Source of the DNA: Periplaneta americana
Lineage: Eukaryota > Arthropoda > Insecta > Blattodea > Blattidae
Direction of reading: 5' to 3'
NCBI RefSeq assembly: GCF_040183065.1
Contig: NC_091131.1
Span: forward strand, 16,370,800 to 16,434,799
DNA length: 64,000 nucleotides
The first letter of the stretch is position 1, and the number at the start of each line of letters is the position of its first letter. Shown here piece after piece: positions 32,101 to 46,000 of the stretch. Under the pieces are notes generated by a model that was given only the letters and a program-made list of their open reading frames with translations, made no database searches and was not told the DNA's origin. The translations under genes were made by a program, and so were the position numbers.

Positions 32101-33100
32101 GGTTAATATTGAGGATACCTGGATGCTACATTTAAAAGGGAGGGCCACTTGTTCGCTTTGATGTCCTTGTGTAGAAAAATTTCTTTTTTGGAAGGTCAAA
32201 ATGCCCGATTTTTGGAATTTTGCGCGATCTCTCCTGTCCAAACGCACGGGGATAGAAAGTTGTCCTTTACACGAGAGATAGAGGTTGAGGAGCTGAATTC
32301 AAAGCACTCTTCTACTTTATTCTCACTTCAAGCACTGAGGAATAATGGCGGCTAGAATGACGGCAGAATAGTGGTTTAAACCCTTCCCATTTTTTTTTTT
32401 TTTCGAAAATCAACTTGTTTTCGCGATTCCCGGTTTAAGGCTATCGTGTAACAAGTAAGTTAAATGGGAATACAGGACCGTATCCCTTTCCTCGGTAGGG
32501 TCATTATACCCGGAATTAGAGACCGAAATACCATAGGTACCGGAAAAAAAAGTGTAGAAAAAAGTAAGGCGGATTTGCAGGATTTTCACGGTGGTTATTA
32601 CTGAGGATACCTGGATGCTACAGTTAAAAGGGCGGGCCCGAGTTTCGCTTCGTTCTCCTTGTGTAGAAAAATTTCTTTTTTGGTAGGTGAAAATGCCCGA
32701 GTTTTGAAATTTTGCCGGTCTCTCCTGTCCAAACGCACGGGGATAGAAAGTTGTCCTTTACACCAGAGATAGAGTTTGAGGAGCTGAATTCAAAGCACTC
32801 TTCGGCTTTATTCTCACTTCAAGCTCTGAGGAATAATGGCGGCTAGAATGTCAGCAGAATAGTGGTTTAAACCCCTCCCATTTTTTTTTTCGAAAATCAA
32901 TTTGTGTTCGCGAATCCCGGTTTGAGGCTATCGTGCAACAAGTAAGTCAAGGCGGAATACAGGACCGTATCCCGTTCATCTGTAGGGTCATTATTCCCGG
33001 AATTAGACACCGAAATACCATAGGTACCGGAAAAAAAGGTGTAGAAAAAAGTGCGGCGGATTTGCTGGATTTTCACGGTGGTTATTACTGAGGATACTTG
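23128..33100 (+). repeat. 21-monomer higher-order repeat, copy A
   Basis: It contains 21 monomers that differ from one another by several percent but match, in order, those of copies B and C at offsets of 9,973-9,974 and about 19,948. Unit starts (CAACTTGTG motif) lie near 23,390, 23,885, 24,365, 24,848, 25,318, 25,805, 26,287, 26,775, 27,221, 27,690, 28,172, 28,621, 29,108, 29,551, 30,020, 30,502, 30,951, 31,438, 31,924, 32,411 and 32,898. The long T-run near 23,858 has 21 T. The left boundary is set by CCTAGATGCTACAATC against CTTGGATGCTACAATC at the next copy. Confidence 0.93.
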
Positions 33101-36100
33101 GATGCTACAATCAAAAGGGCGGGCCCCTGGTTCGCTTCGTTCTCCTTGTGTAGAAAAATTTCTATTTTGGAAGGTCAAAGTGCCCGATTTTTGATATTTT
33201 GCCGGTCTCTCCTGCCCAAACGCACGGAGATAGAAAGTTGTCCTTTACACCAGAGATAGAGTTTGAGGAGCTGAATACAACGCACTCTTCGTCTTTATTC
33301 TCACTTCAAGCACTGAGGATTTATGGCGGCTAGAATGTCGGCAGAATTTTTTTTTCGAAAATAAACTTGTGTTCGCGATTCCCGATTTGAGGCTATCGTG
33401 TAACAAGAAAGTCAAGGGGGAATACAAGACCGTATCCCGTTCCTCGGTAGGGTCATTATTCCCGGAATTAGAGACCGAAATACCATAGAAACCGGAAAAA
33501 GGATTGGAGAACAAAGTGCGGCGGATATGCTGGATTTTCACGGAGGACATTATTGAGGATACCTGGATGCTACAGTTAAAAGGGCGGGCCCCTGGTTCGC
33601 TTCGTTCTCCTTGTGTAGAAAAATTTCTTTTTTGGAAGGTCAAAATGCCCGATTTTTGAAATTTTGCCGGTGTCTCCTGTCCAAACGCACGGGGATAGAA
33701 AGTTGTCCTTTACACCAGAGATAGAGTTTGAGGACCTGAATTCAAAGCACTCTTCGGCTTTATTGTCACTTCAAGCACTGAGGAATAATGGCGGTTAGAA
33801 TGTCGGCAGAATAGTGGTTTAACCCCATCCTTTTTTTTTTTTTTTTTTTTTTCGAAAATCAACTTGTGTTCGCGAGTCCCGGTTTGAGGCTATCGTGTAA
33901 CAAGTAAGTCCAGGGGGAATACACGACCGTATCCCGTTCCTCGGTAGGGTCATTATTCCCGGAATTAGAGACCGAAATACCATAGCTAACGGAAAAAAAG
34001 GTGTTGAAAAAAGTGCGGCGGATTTGCAGGATTTTCACGGTGGTTATTACTGAGGATACCTGGATGCTACAGTTAAAAAGGCGGGCCACTGTTTCGCTTC
34101 TTTGTCCTTGTGTAGAAAAATTTCTTTTTTGGAAGGTCAAAATGCCCGATTTTTTTAATTTTGCCGGTCTCTCCTGTCCAAACGCACGGGGATAGAAAGT
34201 TGTCCTTTACAACAGAGATAGAGTTTGAGGAGCTGAATTCAACGCAATCTTCGGCTTTATTCTCACTTGAAGCACTGAGAAATTATGGCGGCTAGAATGT
34301 CGGCAGAATAGTGGTTCCCATTTTTTTTTTTCGAAAATCAACTTGTGTTCGCAATTACCGGTTTGAGGCTATCCTGTAACAAGTAAGTCAAGGGGGAATA
34401 CAGGACCGTATGCCGTTCCTCGGTAGGTTCATTATTCCCGGAATTGGAGACCGAAATACCATAGGTATCGGAAAAAAGGTGTAGAAAAAAGTGCGGCGGA
34501 TTTGCTGGATTTTCACGGTGGTTAATACTGTGGATACCTGGATGCTACAGTTAAAACAACGGTCCACTGTTTCGCTTCGTTGTCCTTGTGTAGAAAAATT
34601 TCTTTTTTGGAAGGTCAAAATGCCCGATTTTTTTAATTTTGCCGTTCTCTCCTGTCCAAACGCACGGGGATAGAAAGTTATTTTTTACACCAGAGATAGT
34701 GTTTGATGAGCTGAATTCAACTCAATCTTCGACTTTATTCTCACTTGAAGCACTGAGGAATTATTGCGGGTAGAATGTCGACAGAATAATGGTTTAAACA
34801 CTTCCCATTTTTTTTGGAAAATCAACTTGTGTTCGCGATTCCCTGTTTGAGCCTATCGTGTAACAAGTAAGTCAAGGAGGAATACAGGACCGTATCCCGT
34901 TCCTCGGTAGGGTCATTATTCCCGGAATTAGAGACCGAAATACCATAGGTACCGGAAAAAAGGTGTAGAAAAAATTGCGGCGGATTTGCTGGATTTTCAC
35001 GGTGGTTAATACTGAGGATACCTGGATGCTACAGTTAAAAGGGCGGGCCACTGTTTCGCTTCGTTGTCCTTGTGTAGAAAAATATCTTTTTCGGAAGGTC
35101 AAAATGCCCGATTTTTGGAATTTTGCCGGTCTCTCCTGTCCAAACGCACGGGGATAGAAAGTTGTCCTTTACACCAGAGATAGAGTTTGAGGAGCTGAAT
35201 TCAAAGCACTCTTCGGCTTTATTCTCACTTCAAGCACTGAGGAATAATGGCGGCTAGAATGTCGGCAGAAAAGTGGTTTTTTTTTCGAAAATCAACTTGT
35301 GTTCGCGATTCCCGGTTTGAGGGTATCGTGTAACAAGTAAGTCAAGTGGGAATACAGGACCGTATCCCGTTCCTCGGTAGGGTCATTATTCCCAGAATTA
35401 GAGACCGAAATACCATAGGTACCAGAAAAAAAAGTGTAGAAAAAAGTGCAGGGGATTTGCTGGATTTTCACGGTGGTTATTACTGAGGATACCTGGATGC
35501 TACAGTGAAAAGGGCGGGCCCCTGGTTCGCTTCGTTGTCCTTGTGTAGAAAAATGTCTTTTTTGGAAGGTCAAAATGCCCGATTTTTGGAATTTTGCCGG
35601 TCTCTCCTGTCCAAACGCACGGGGATAGAAAGTTGTCCTTTACATCAGAGATATAGTTTGAGGAGCTGAATTCAACGCAATCTTCGGCTTTATTCTCTCT
35701 TGAAGAACTGAGGAATTATGGCGGGTGGAATTTCGGCAGAATTGTGGTTTAAACCCTTCCCATTTTTTTTTTCGAAAATCAACTTGTGTTCGCAATTCCC
35801 TCTTTGAGGCTATCGTGTAACAAGTAAGTGAAGGGGGAATACAGGACCGTATTCCGTTCCTCGGTAGGATCATTATTCCCGGAATTAAAGACCGAAATAC
35901 CATAGGTACCGGAAAAAAGTGTAGAAAAAAGTGCGGCGGATTTCCTGGATTTTCACGGTGGTTATTACTGAGGATACCTGAATGCTACAGTTAAAAGAGC
36001 GGGCCGCTGGTTCGATTGGTTCTCCTTGTGTAGAAAAATTTCTTTTTTGGAAGGTCAAAATGCCCGGTTTTTGAAATTTTGCCGGTCTCTCCTGTCAAAA

Positions 36101-39100
36101 CGCACGGGGATAGAAAGTTGTCATTTACACCAGAGATAGAGTTTGAGGAGCTGAATTCAAAGCACTCTTCGGCTTTATTCTCACTTCGAGCACTGAGGAA
36201 TAATGGCGGCTAGAATGTCGGCAGAATAGTGGTTTAAGCCCTTCCCATTTTTTTTTCGAAAATCAACCTGTGATCGCGATTCCCGGTTTGAGGCTAACGT
36301 GTAAGAAGTAAGTCAAGGGGGAATACAGGACCGTATCCCGTTCCTCGGTAGGGTCATTATTCCCGGAATTAGAGACCGAAATACCATAGGTACCGGAAAA
36401 AGAATTGTAGAAAAAAGTGCGGCGGATTTGTAGGATTTTCATGGTGGTTATTACTGACGATACCTGAATGCTACAGTTAAAAGAGCGGGCCGCTGGTTAG
36501 CTTCGTTCTATTTGTGTAGAAAAATTTCTTTTTTGGAAGGTCAAAATGCCCGGTTTTTGAAATTTTGCCGGTCTCTCCTGTCAAAACGCACGGGGATAGA
36601 AAGTTGTCATTTACACCAGAGATAGAGTTTAAGGAGCTGAATTCAAAGGACTCTTCGGCTTTAATCTCACTTCAAGCACTGAGGAATTATGGCGGCTAGA
36701 ATGTCGGCAGAATAGTGGTTTAAACCCTTCCCATTTTTTTTTCGAAAATCAACTTATGATTGCGATTCCCGGTTTGAGGCTATCGTGTAACAAGTAAGTC
36801 AAGGGGGAATACAGGACCGTATCCCGTTCCTCGGTAGGGTCATTTTTCCCGGAATTAGAGACCGAAATACCATAGGTACCGGAAAAAAGTCTAGAAAAAA
36901 GTGCGGCGGATTTGCTGGATTTTCACGGAGGTTATTACTGAGGATACCTGGATGCTACAGTTAAAAGTGCGGGCCCCTGGTACGCTTCGTTGTCCTTGTG
37001 TAGAAAAATTTCTTTTTTGGAAGGTCAAAATACCCGATTTTTGGAATTTTGCCGGTCTCTCCTGTCCAAACGCACGGGGATAGAAAATTGTCCTTTACAC
37101 CAGAGATAGAGTTCGAGGAGCTGAATTCAAAGCACTCTTCGGCTATATTCTCACTTCAAGCACTGAGGAATAATGGCGGCTAGAATGTCGAAAATCAACT
37201 TGTGTTTGCGATTCCCGGTTTGAGGCTATCGTGTAACAAATAAGTCAAGGGGGAATACAGGACCGTATCCCGTTCCTCGGTAGGGCCATTATTCCCGGAA
37301 TTAGAGACGGAAATACCATAGGTACCGGAAAAAAAAGTGTAGAAAAAAGTGCAGCGGATTTGCTGGATTTTCACGGTGGTTATTACTGAGGATACCTGGA
37401 TGCTAAGGTTAAAAGGGCGGGCCCCTGGTTCGCTTCGTTCTCCTTGTGTAGAAAAATTTCTTTTTTGGAAGGTCAAAATGCCTGATTTTTGAAATTTTGC
37501 CAGTCTCTCCTGTACAAACGCACGGCGATAGAAAGTTGTCCTTTACACCAGGGATAGAATTTGAGGAGCTGAATTCAACGCACTCTTCGGCTTTATTTTC
37601 ACTTGAAGCATTGAGGAATTATGGCGGGTAGAATGTCGACTACCCATTTTTTTTTGGAAAACCAACTTGTGTTCGCGATTACCGGTTTGAGGCTATCGAG
37701 TAACAAGTAAGTCAAAGGGGAATACAGGACCGTATCCCGTTCCTCGGTAGGTTCATTATTCCCGGAATTAGAGACCGAAATACCATAGGTAACGGAAAAA
37801 AATGTGTAGAAAAAAGTGCGGCGGATTTGCTGGATATTCACGGTGGTTAATACTGAGGATACCTGGATGCTACAGTTAAAAGGGCGGGCCACTGTTTCGC
37901 TTCGTTGTCCTTGTGTAGAAAAATTTCTTTTTTGGAAGGTCAAAATGCCCGATTTTTTTAAATTTGCCGGTCTATCCTGTCCAAACGCACGGGGATAGAA
38001 AGTTGTCCTTTACACCAGAGATAGAGTTTGAGGAGCTGAATTCAACGCAATCTTCGGCTTTATTCTCACTTGAAGCACTGAGGAATTATTGCGGGTAGAA
38101 TGTCGACAGAATAGTGGTTTAAACACTTCCCATTTTTTTTTGGAAAATCAACTTGTGTTCTCGATTCCCTGTTTGAGCCTATCGTGTAACAAGTAAGTCA
38201 AGGAGGAATACAGGACCGTATCCCGTTCCTCGGTAGGGTCATTATTCCCGGAATTAGAGACCGAAATACCATAGGTAACGGAAGAAAAAGTGTAGAAAAA
38301 AGTGCAGCGGATTTGCTGGATTTTCACGGTGGTTATTACTGAGGATACCTGAATGCTACAGTTAAAAGAGCGGGCCGCTGGTTAGCTTCGTTCTATTTGT
38401 GTAGAAAAATTTCTTTTTTGGAAGGTCAAAATGCCCGATTTTTGAAATTTTGCCGGTCTCTCCTGTCGAAACGCACGGGGACAGAAAGTTGTCCTTTACA
38501 CCAGACATAGAGTTTGAGGAGCTGAATTCAACGTAATCTTCGGCTTTATTCTCACTTGAAGCCCTGAGGAATTATGGCGGCTAGAATGTCGGCATCAACT
38601 TGTGTTCGCGATTACCGGTTTGAGACTATCGTGTAACAAGTAAGTCAAAGGGGAATACAGGACCGTATCCCGTTCCTCGGTAGGGTCATTATTCCCGGAA
38701 TTAGAGTCCGAAATACCATAGGTACCGGAAAAAAAAGTGTAGAAAAAAGTGCGTCGGATTAGCTGGATTTTCACGGAGGTTATTACTGAGGATACCAGGA
38801 TGCTACAGTTAAAAGTGCGGGCCCCTAGTACACTTCGTTGTCCTTGTGTAGAAAAATTTCTTTTTTGGAAGGTCAAAATACCCGATTTTTGGAATTTTGC
38901 CGGTCTCTCCTGTCCAAACGCTCGGGGATAGAAAATTGTCCTTTACACCAGAGATAGAGTTTGAGGAGCTGAATTCAACGCAATCTTCGGCTTTATTCTC
39001 ACTTGAAGCACTGAGGAATTATGGCGGGTAGAATTTCGGTAGAATTGTTGTTCAAACCCTTCCCATTTTTTTTTCGAAAATCAACTTGTGTTCGCGATTC

Positions 39101-42100
39101 CCGGTATGAGGCCATCGTGTAACAAGTAAGTCAAGGGGGAATACAGGACTGTATCCCGATCCTCGTTATTATTCCCGGAACTGGAGACCGAAATACCATA
39201 GGTACCGGAAAAAAAAGTGTAGAAAAACGTTCGGCGGATTTGCTGGATTTTCACGCTGGTTAATACTGAGGATACCTGGATGCTACAGTTAAAAGGGAGG
39301 GCCATTTGTTCGCTTTGATGTCCTTGTGTAGAAAAATTTCTTTTTTGAAAGGTCAAAATGCCCGATTTTTGGAATTTTGCGCGATCTCTCCTGTCCAAAC
39401 GCACGGGGATAGAAAGTTGTCCTTTACACCAGAGATAGAGTTCGAGGAGCTGAATTCAAAGCACTCTTCGGCTATATTCTCACTTCAAGCACTGAGGAAT
39501 AATGGCGGCTAGAATGTCGAAAATCAACTTGTGTTTGCGATTCCCGGTTTGAGGCTATCGTGTAACAAACAAGTCAAGGGGGAATACAGGACCGTATCCC
39601 GTTCCTCGGTAGGGCCATTATTCCCGGAATTAGAGACGGAAATACCATAGGTACCGGAAAAAAAAGTGTAGAAAAAAGTGCAGCGGATTTGCTGGATTTT
39701 CACGGTGGTTATTACTGAGGATACCTGGATGCTAAGGTTAAAAGGGCGGGCCCCTGGTTCGCTTCGTTCTCCTTGTGTAGAAAAATTTCTTTTTTTGGAA
39801 GGTCAAAATGCCTGATTTTTGAAATTTTGCCAGTCTCTCCTGTACAAACGCACGGCGATAGAAAGTTGTCCTTTACACCAGGGATAGAATTTGAGGAGCT
39901 GAATTCAACGCACTCTTCGGCTTTATTCTCACTTGAAGCATTGAGGAATTATGGCGGGTAGAATGTCGACTACCCATTTTTTTTTGGAAAACCAACTTGT
40001 GTTCGCGATTACCGGTTTGAGGCTATCGAGTAACAAGTAAGTCAAAGGGGAATACAGGACCGTATCCCGTTCCTCGGTAGGTTCATTATTCCCGGAATTA
40101 GAGACCGAAATACCATAGGTAACGGAAAAAAATGTGTAGAAAAAAGTGCGGCGGATTTGCTGGATATTCACGGTGGTTAATACTGAGGATACCTGGATGC
40201 TACAGTTAAAAGGGCGGGCCACTGTTTCGCTTCGTTGTCCTTGTGTAGAAAAATTTCTTTTTTGGAAGGTCAAAATGCCCGATTTTTTTAATTTTGCCGG
40301 TCTATCCTGTCCAAACGCACGGGGATAGAAAGTTGTCCTTTACACCAGAGATAGAGTTTGAGGAGCTGAATTCAACGCAATCTTCGGCTTTATTCTCACT
40401 TGAAGCACTGAGGAATTATTGCGGGTAGAATGTCGACAGAATAGTGGTTTAAACACTTCCCATTTTTTTTGGAAAATCAACTTGTGTTCTCGATTCCCTG
40501 TTTGAGCCTATCGTGTAACAAGTAAGTCAAGGAGGAATACAGGACCGTATCCCGTTCCTCGGTAGGGTCATTATTCCCGGAATTAGAGACCGAAATACCA
40601 TAGGTAACGGAAGAAAAAGTGTAGAAAAAAGTGCAGCGGATATGCTGGATTTTCACGGTGGTTATTACTGAGGATACCTGAATGCTACAGTTAAAAGAGC
40701 GGGCCGCTGGTTAGCTTCGTTCTATTTGTGTAGAAAAATTTCTTTTTTGGAAGGTCAAAATGCCCGATTTTTGAAATTTTGCCGGTCTCTCCTGTCGAAA
40801 CGCACGGGGACAGAAAGTTGTCCTTTACACCAGACATAGAGTTTGAGGAGCTGAATTCAACGTAATCTTCGGCTTTATTCTCACTTGAAGCACTGAGAAA
40901 TTATGGCGGCTAGAATTTCGAAAATCAACTTGTGTTCGCGATTCCCGGTTTGAGGCTATCGTGGAACAAGTAAGTCAAGGGGGAATACAGGACCGTATCC
41001 CGTTCCTCGGTATGGTCATTATTCCCGCAATTAGAGACTGAAATACCATAGGTACCGGAAAAAAAGGTGTAGAAAAAAATGCGGCGGATTTGCTGGATTT
41101 TCACGGTGGTTAATACTGAGGATACCTGGATGCTACAGTTAAAAGGGCGGGCCCCTGGTACGCTTCGTTGTCCTTGTGTAGAAAAATTTCTTTTTTGGAA
41201 GGTCAAAATACCCGATTTTTGGAATTTTGCCGGTCTCTCCTGTCCAAACGCACGGGGATAGAAAGTTGTCCTTTAAACCAGAGATAGAGTTTGAGGAGCT
41301 GAATTCAACGCAATCTTCGGCTTTATTCTCACTTGAAGCACTGAGGAATTGTGGCGGGTAGAATTTCGGCAGAATTGTTGTTCAAACCCTTCTTATTTTT
41401 TTTTTCGAAAATCAACTTGTGTTCGCGATTCCCGGTTTGAGGCTATCGTGGAACATGTAAGTCAAGGGGGAATACAGGACCATATCCCGTTCCTCGGTAT
41501 GGTCATTATTCCCGCAATTAGAGACTGAAATACCATAGGTACCGGAAAAAAAGGTGTAGAAAAAAGTGCGGCGGATTTGCTGGATTTTCACGGTGGTTAT
41601 TACTGAGGATACCTGGATGCTACAGTTAAAAGGGCGGGCCCCTGGTTCGCTTCGTTCTCCTTGTGTAGAAAAATTTCTTTTTTGGAAGGTCAAAATGCCC
41701 GATTTTTGGAATTTTGCCGATCTCTCCTGTCCAAACGCACGGAGATAGAAAGTTGTCCTTTAAACCAGAGATAGAGTTTGAGGAGCTGAATTCAACGCAA
41801 TCTTCGGCTTTATTCTCACTTGAAGCACTGAGGAATTATGGTGGGTAGAATTTCGGCAGAATTGTTGTTCAAACCCTTCGCATTTTTTTTTCGAAAATCA
41901 ACTTGTGTTCGCGATTCCCGGTATGAGGCCATCTTGTAACAAGTAAGTCAAGGGGGAATACAGGACTGTATTCCGATCCTCGGTATTATTCCCGGAATTG
42001 GAGACCGAAATACCATAGGTACCGGAAAAAAAAGTGTAGAAAAACGTTCCGCTGATTTGCTGGATTTTCACGCTGGTTAATATTGAGGATACCTGGATGC

Positions 42101-43074
42101 TACATTTAAAAGGGAGGGCCACTTGTTCGCTTTGATGTCCTTGTGTAGAAAAATTTCTTTTTTGGAAGGTCAAAATGCCCGATTTTTGGAATTTTGCGCG
42201 ATCTCTCCTGTCCAAACGCACGGGGATAGAAAGTTGTCCTTTACACGAGAGATAGAGGTTGAGGAGCTGAATTCAAAGCACTCTTCTACTTTATTCTCAC
42301 TTCAAGCACTGAGGAATAATGGCGGCTAGAATGACGGCAGAATAGTGGTTTAAACCCTTCCCATTTTTTTTTTTTTTCGAAAATCAACTTGTTTTCGCGA
42401 TTCCCGGTTTAAGGCTATCGTGTAACAAGTAAGTTAAATGGGAATACAGGACCGTATCCCTTTCCTCGGTAGGGTCATTATACCCGGAATTAGAGACCGA
42501 AATACCATAGGTACCGGAAAAAAAAGTGTAGAAAAAAGTAAGGCGGATTTGCAGGATTTTCACGGTGGTTATTACTGAGGATACCTGGATGCTACAGTTA
42601 AAAGGGCGGGCCCGAGTTTCGCTTCGTTCTCCTTGTGTAGAAAAATTTCTTTTTTGGTAGGTGAAAATGCCCGAGTTTTGAAATTTTGCCGGTCTCTCCT
42701 GTCCAAACGCACGGGGATAGAAAGTTGTCCTTTACACCAGAGATAGAGTTTGAGGAGCTGAATTCAAAGCACTCTTCGGCTTTATTCTCACTTCAAGCTC
42801 TGAGGAATAATGGCGGCTAGAATGTCAGCAGAATAGTGGTTTAAACCCCTCCCATTTTTTTTTTCGAAAATCAATTTGTGTTCGCGAATCCCGGTTTGAG
42901 GCTATCGTGCAACAAGTAAGTCAAGGCGGAATACAGGACCGTATCCCGTTCATCTGTAGGGTCATTATTCCCGGAATTAGACACCGAAATACCATAGGTA
43001 CCGGAAAAAAAGGTGTAGAAAAAAGTGCGGCGGATTTGCTGGATTTTCACGGTGGTTATTACTGAGGATACTTG
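33101..43074 (+). repeat. 21-monomer higher-order repeat, copy B
   Basis: Repeats copy A in the same order and orientation at an offset of 9,973, changing to 9,974 after the long T-run, which has 22 T here. In the segments I compared, substitutions against A are very rare. The copy joins A and C without leaving the monomer register. Confidence 0.93.
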
Positions 43075-46000
43075 GATGCTACAATCAAAAGGGCGGGCCC
43101 CTGGTTCGCTTCGTTCTCCTTGTGTAGAAAAATTTCTATTTTGGAAGGTCAAAGTGCCCGATTTTTGATATTTTGCCGGTCTCTCCTGCCCAAACGCACG
43201 GAGATAGAAAGTTGTCCTTTACACCAGAGATAGAGTTTGAGGAGCTGAATACAACGCACTCTTCGTCTTTATTCTCACTTCAAGCACTGAGGATTTATGG
43301 CGGCTAGAATGTCGGCAGAATTTTTTTTTCGAAAATAAACTTGTGTTCGCGATTCCCGATTTGAGGCTATCGTGTAACAAGAAAGTCAAGGGGGAATACA
43401 AGACCGTATCCCGTTCCTCGGTAGGGTCATTATTCCCGGAATTAGAGACCGAAATACCATAGAAACCGGAAAAAGGATTGGAGAACAAAGTGCGGCGGAT
43501 ATGCTGGATTTTCACGGAGGACATTATTGAGGATACCTGGATGCTACAGTTAAAAGGGCGGGCCCCTGGTTCGCTTCGTTCTCCTTGTGTAGAAAAATTT
43601 CTTTTTTGGAAGGTCAAAATGCCCGATTTTTGAAATTTTGCCGGTGTCTCCTGTCCAAACGCACGGGGATAGAAAGTTGTCCTTTACACCAGAGATAGAG
43701 TTTGAGGACCTGAATTCAAAGCACTCTTCGGCTTTATTGTCACTTCAAGCACTGAGGAATAATGGCGGTTAGAATGTCGGCAGAATAGTGGTTTAACCCC
43801 ATCCTTTTTTTTTTTTTTTTTTTTTTTCGAAAATCAACTTGTGTTCGCGAGTCCCGGTTTGAGGCTATCGTGTAACAAGTAAGTCCAGGGGGAATACACG
43901 ACCGTATCCCGTTCCTCGGTAGGGTCATTATTCCCGGAATTAGAGACCGAAATACCATAGCTAACGGAAAAAAAGGTGTTGAAAAAAGTGCGGCGGATTT
44001 GCAGGATTTTCACGGTGGTTATTACTGAGGATACCTGGATGCTACAGTTAAAAAGGCGGGCCACTGTTTCGCTTCTTTGTCCTTGTGTAGAAAAATTTCT
44101 TTTTTGGAAGGTCAAAATGCCCGATTTTTTTAATTTTGCCGGTCTCTCCTGTCCAAACGCACGGGGATAGAAAGTTGTCCTTTACAACAGAGATAGAGTT
44201 TGAGGAGCTGAATTCAACGCAATCTTCGGCTTTATTCTCACTTGAAGCACTGAGAAATTATGGCGGCTAGAATGTCGGCAGAATAGTGGTTCCCATTTTT
44301 TTTTTTCGAAAATCAACTTGTGTTCGCAATTACCGGTTTGAGGCTATCCTGTAACAAGTAAGTCAAGGGGGAATACAGGACCGTATGCCGTTCCTCGGTA
44401 GGTTCATTATTCCCGGAATTGGAGACCGAAATACCATAGGTATCGGAAAAAAGGTGTAGAAAAAAGTGCGGCGGATTTGCTGGATTTTCACGGTGGTTAA
44501 TACTGTGGATACCTGGATGCTACAGTTAAAACAACGGTCCACTGTTTCGCTTCGTTGTCCTTGTGTAGAAAAATTTCTTTTTTGGAAGGTCAAAATGCCC
44601 GATTTTTTTAATTTTGCCGTTCTCTCCTGTCCAAACGCACGGGGATAGAAAGTTATTTTTTACACCAGAGATAGTGTTTGATGAGCTGAATTCAACTCAA
44701 TCTTCGACTTTATTCTCACTTGAAGCACTGAGGAATTATTGCGGGTAGAATGTCGACAGAATAATGGTTTAAACACTTCCCATTTTTTTTGGAAAATCAA
44801 CTTGTGTTCGCGATTCCCTGTTTGAGCCTATCGTGTAACAAGTAAGTCAAGGAGGAATACAGGACCGTATCCCGTTCCTCGGTAGGGTCATTATTCCCGG
44901 AATTAGAGACCGAAATACCATAGGTACCGGAAAAAAGGTGTAGAAAAAATTGCGGCGGATTTGCTGGATTTTCACGGTGGTTAATACTGAGGATACCTGG
45001 ATGCTACAGTTAAAAGGGCGGGCCACTGTTTCGCTTCGTTGTCCTTGTGTAGAAAAATATCTTTTTCGGAAGGTCAAAATGCCCGATTTTTGGAATTTTG
45101 CCGGTCTCTCCTGTCCAAACGCACGGGGATAGAAAGTTGTCCTTTACACCAGAGATAGAGTTTGAGGAGCTGAATTCAAAGCACTCTTCGGCTTTATTCT
45201 CACTTCAAGCACTGAGGAATAATGGCGGCTAGAATGTCGGCAGAAAAGTGGTTTTTTTTTCGAAAATCAACTTGTGTTCGCGATTCCCGGTTTGAGGGTA
45301 TCGTGTAACAAGTAAGTCAAGTGGGAATACAGGACCGTATCCCGTTCCTCGGTAGGGTCATTATTCCCAGAATTAGAGACCGAAATACCATAGGTACCAG
45401 AAAAAAAAGTGTAGAAAAAAGTGCAGGGGATTTGCTGGATTTTCACGGTGGTTATTACTGAGGATACCTGGATGCTACAGTGAAAAGGGCGGGCCCCTGG
45501 TTCGCTTCGTTGTCCTTGTGTAGAAAAATGTCTTTTTTGGAAGGTCAAAATGCCCGATTTTTGGAATTTTGCCGGTCTCTCCTGTCCAAACGCACGGGGA
45601 TAGAAAGTTGTCCTTTACATCAGAGATATAGTTTGAGGAGCTGAATTCAACGCAATCTTCGGCTTTATTCTCTCTTGAAGAACTGAGGAATTATGGCGGG
45701 TGGAATTTCGGCAGAATTGTGGTTTAAACCCTTCCCATTTTTTTTTTCGAAAATCAACTTGTGTTCGCAATTCCCTCTTTGAGGCTATCGTGTAACAAGT
45801 AAGTGAAGGGGGAATACAGGACCGTATTCCGTTCCTCGGTAGGATCATTATTCCCGGAATTAAAGACCGAAATACCATAGGTACCGGAAAAAAGTGTAGA
45901 AAAAAGTGCGGCGGATTTCCTGGATTTTCACGGTGGTTATTACTGAGGATACCTGAATGCTACAGTTAAAAGAGCGGGCCGCTGGTTCGATTGGTTCTCC

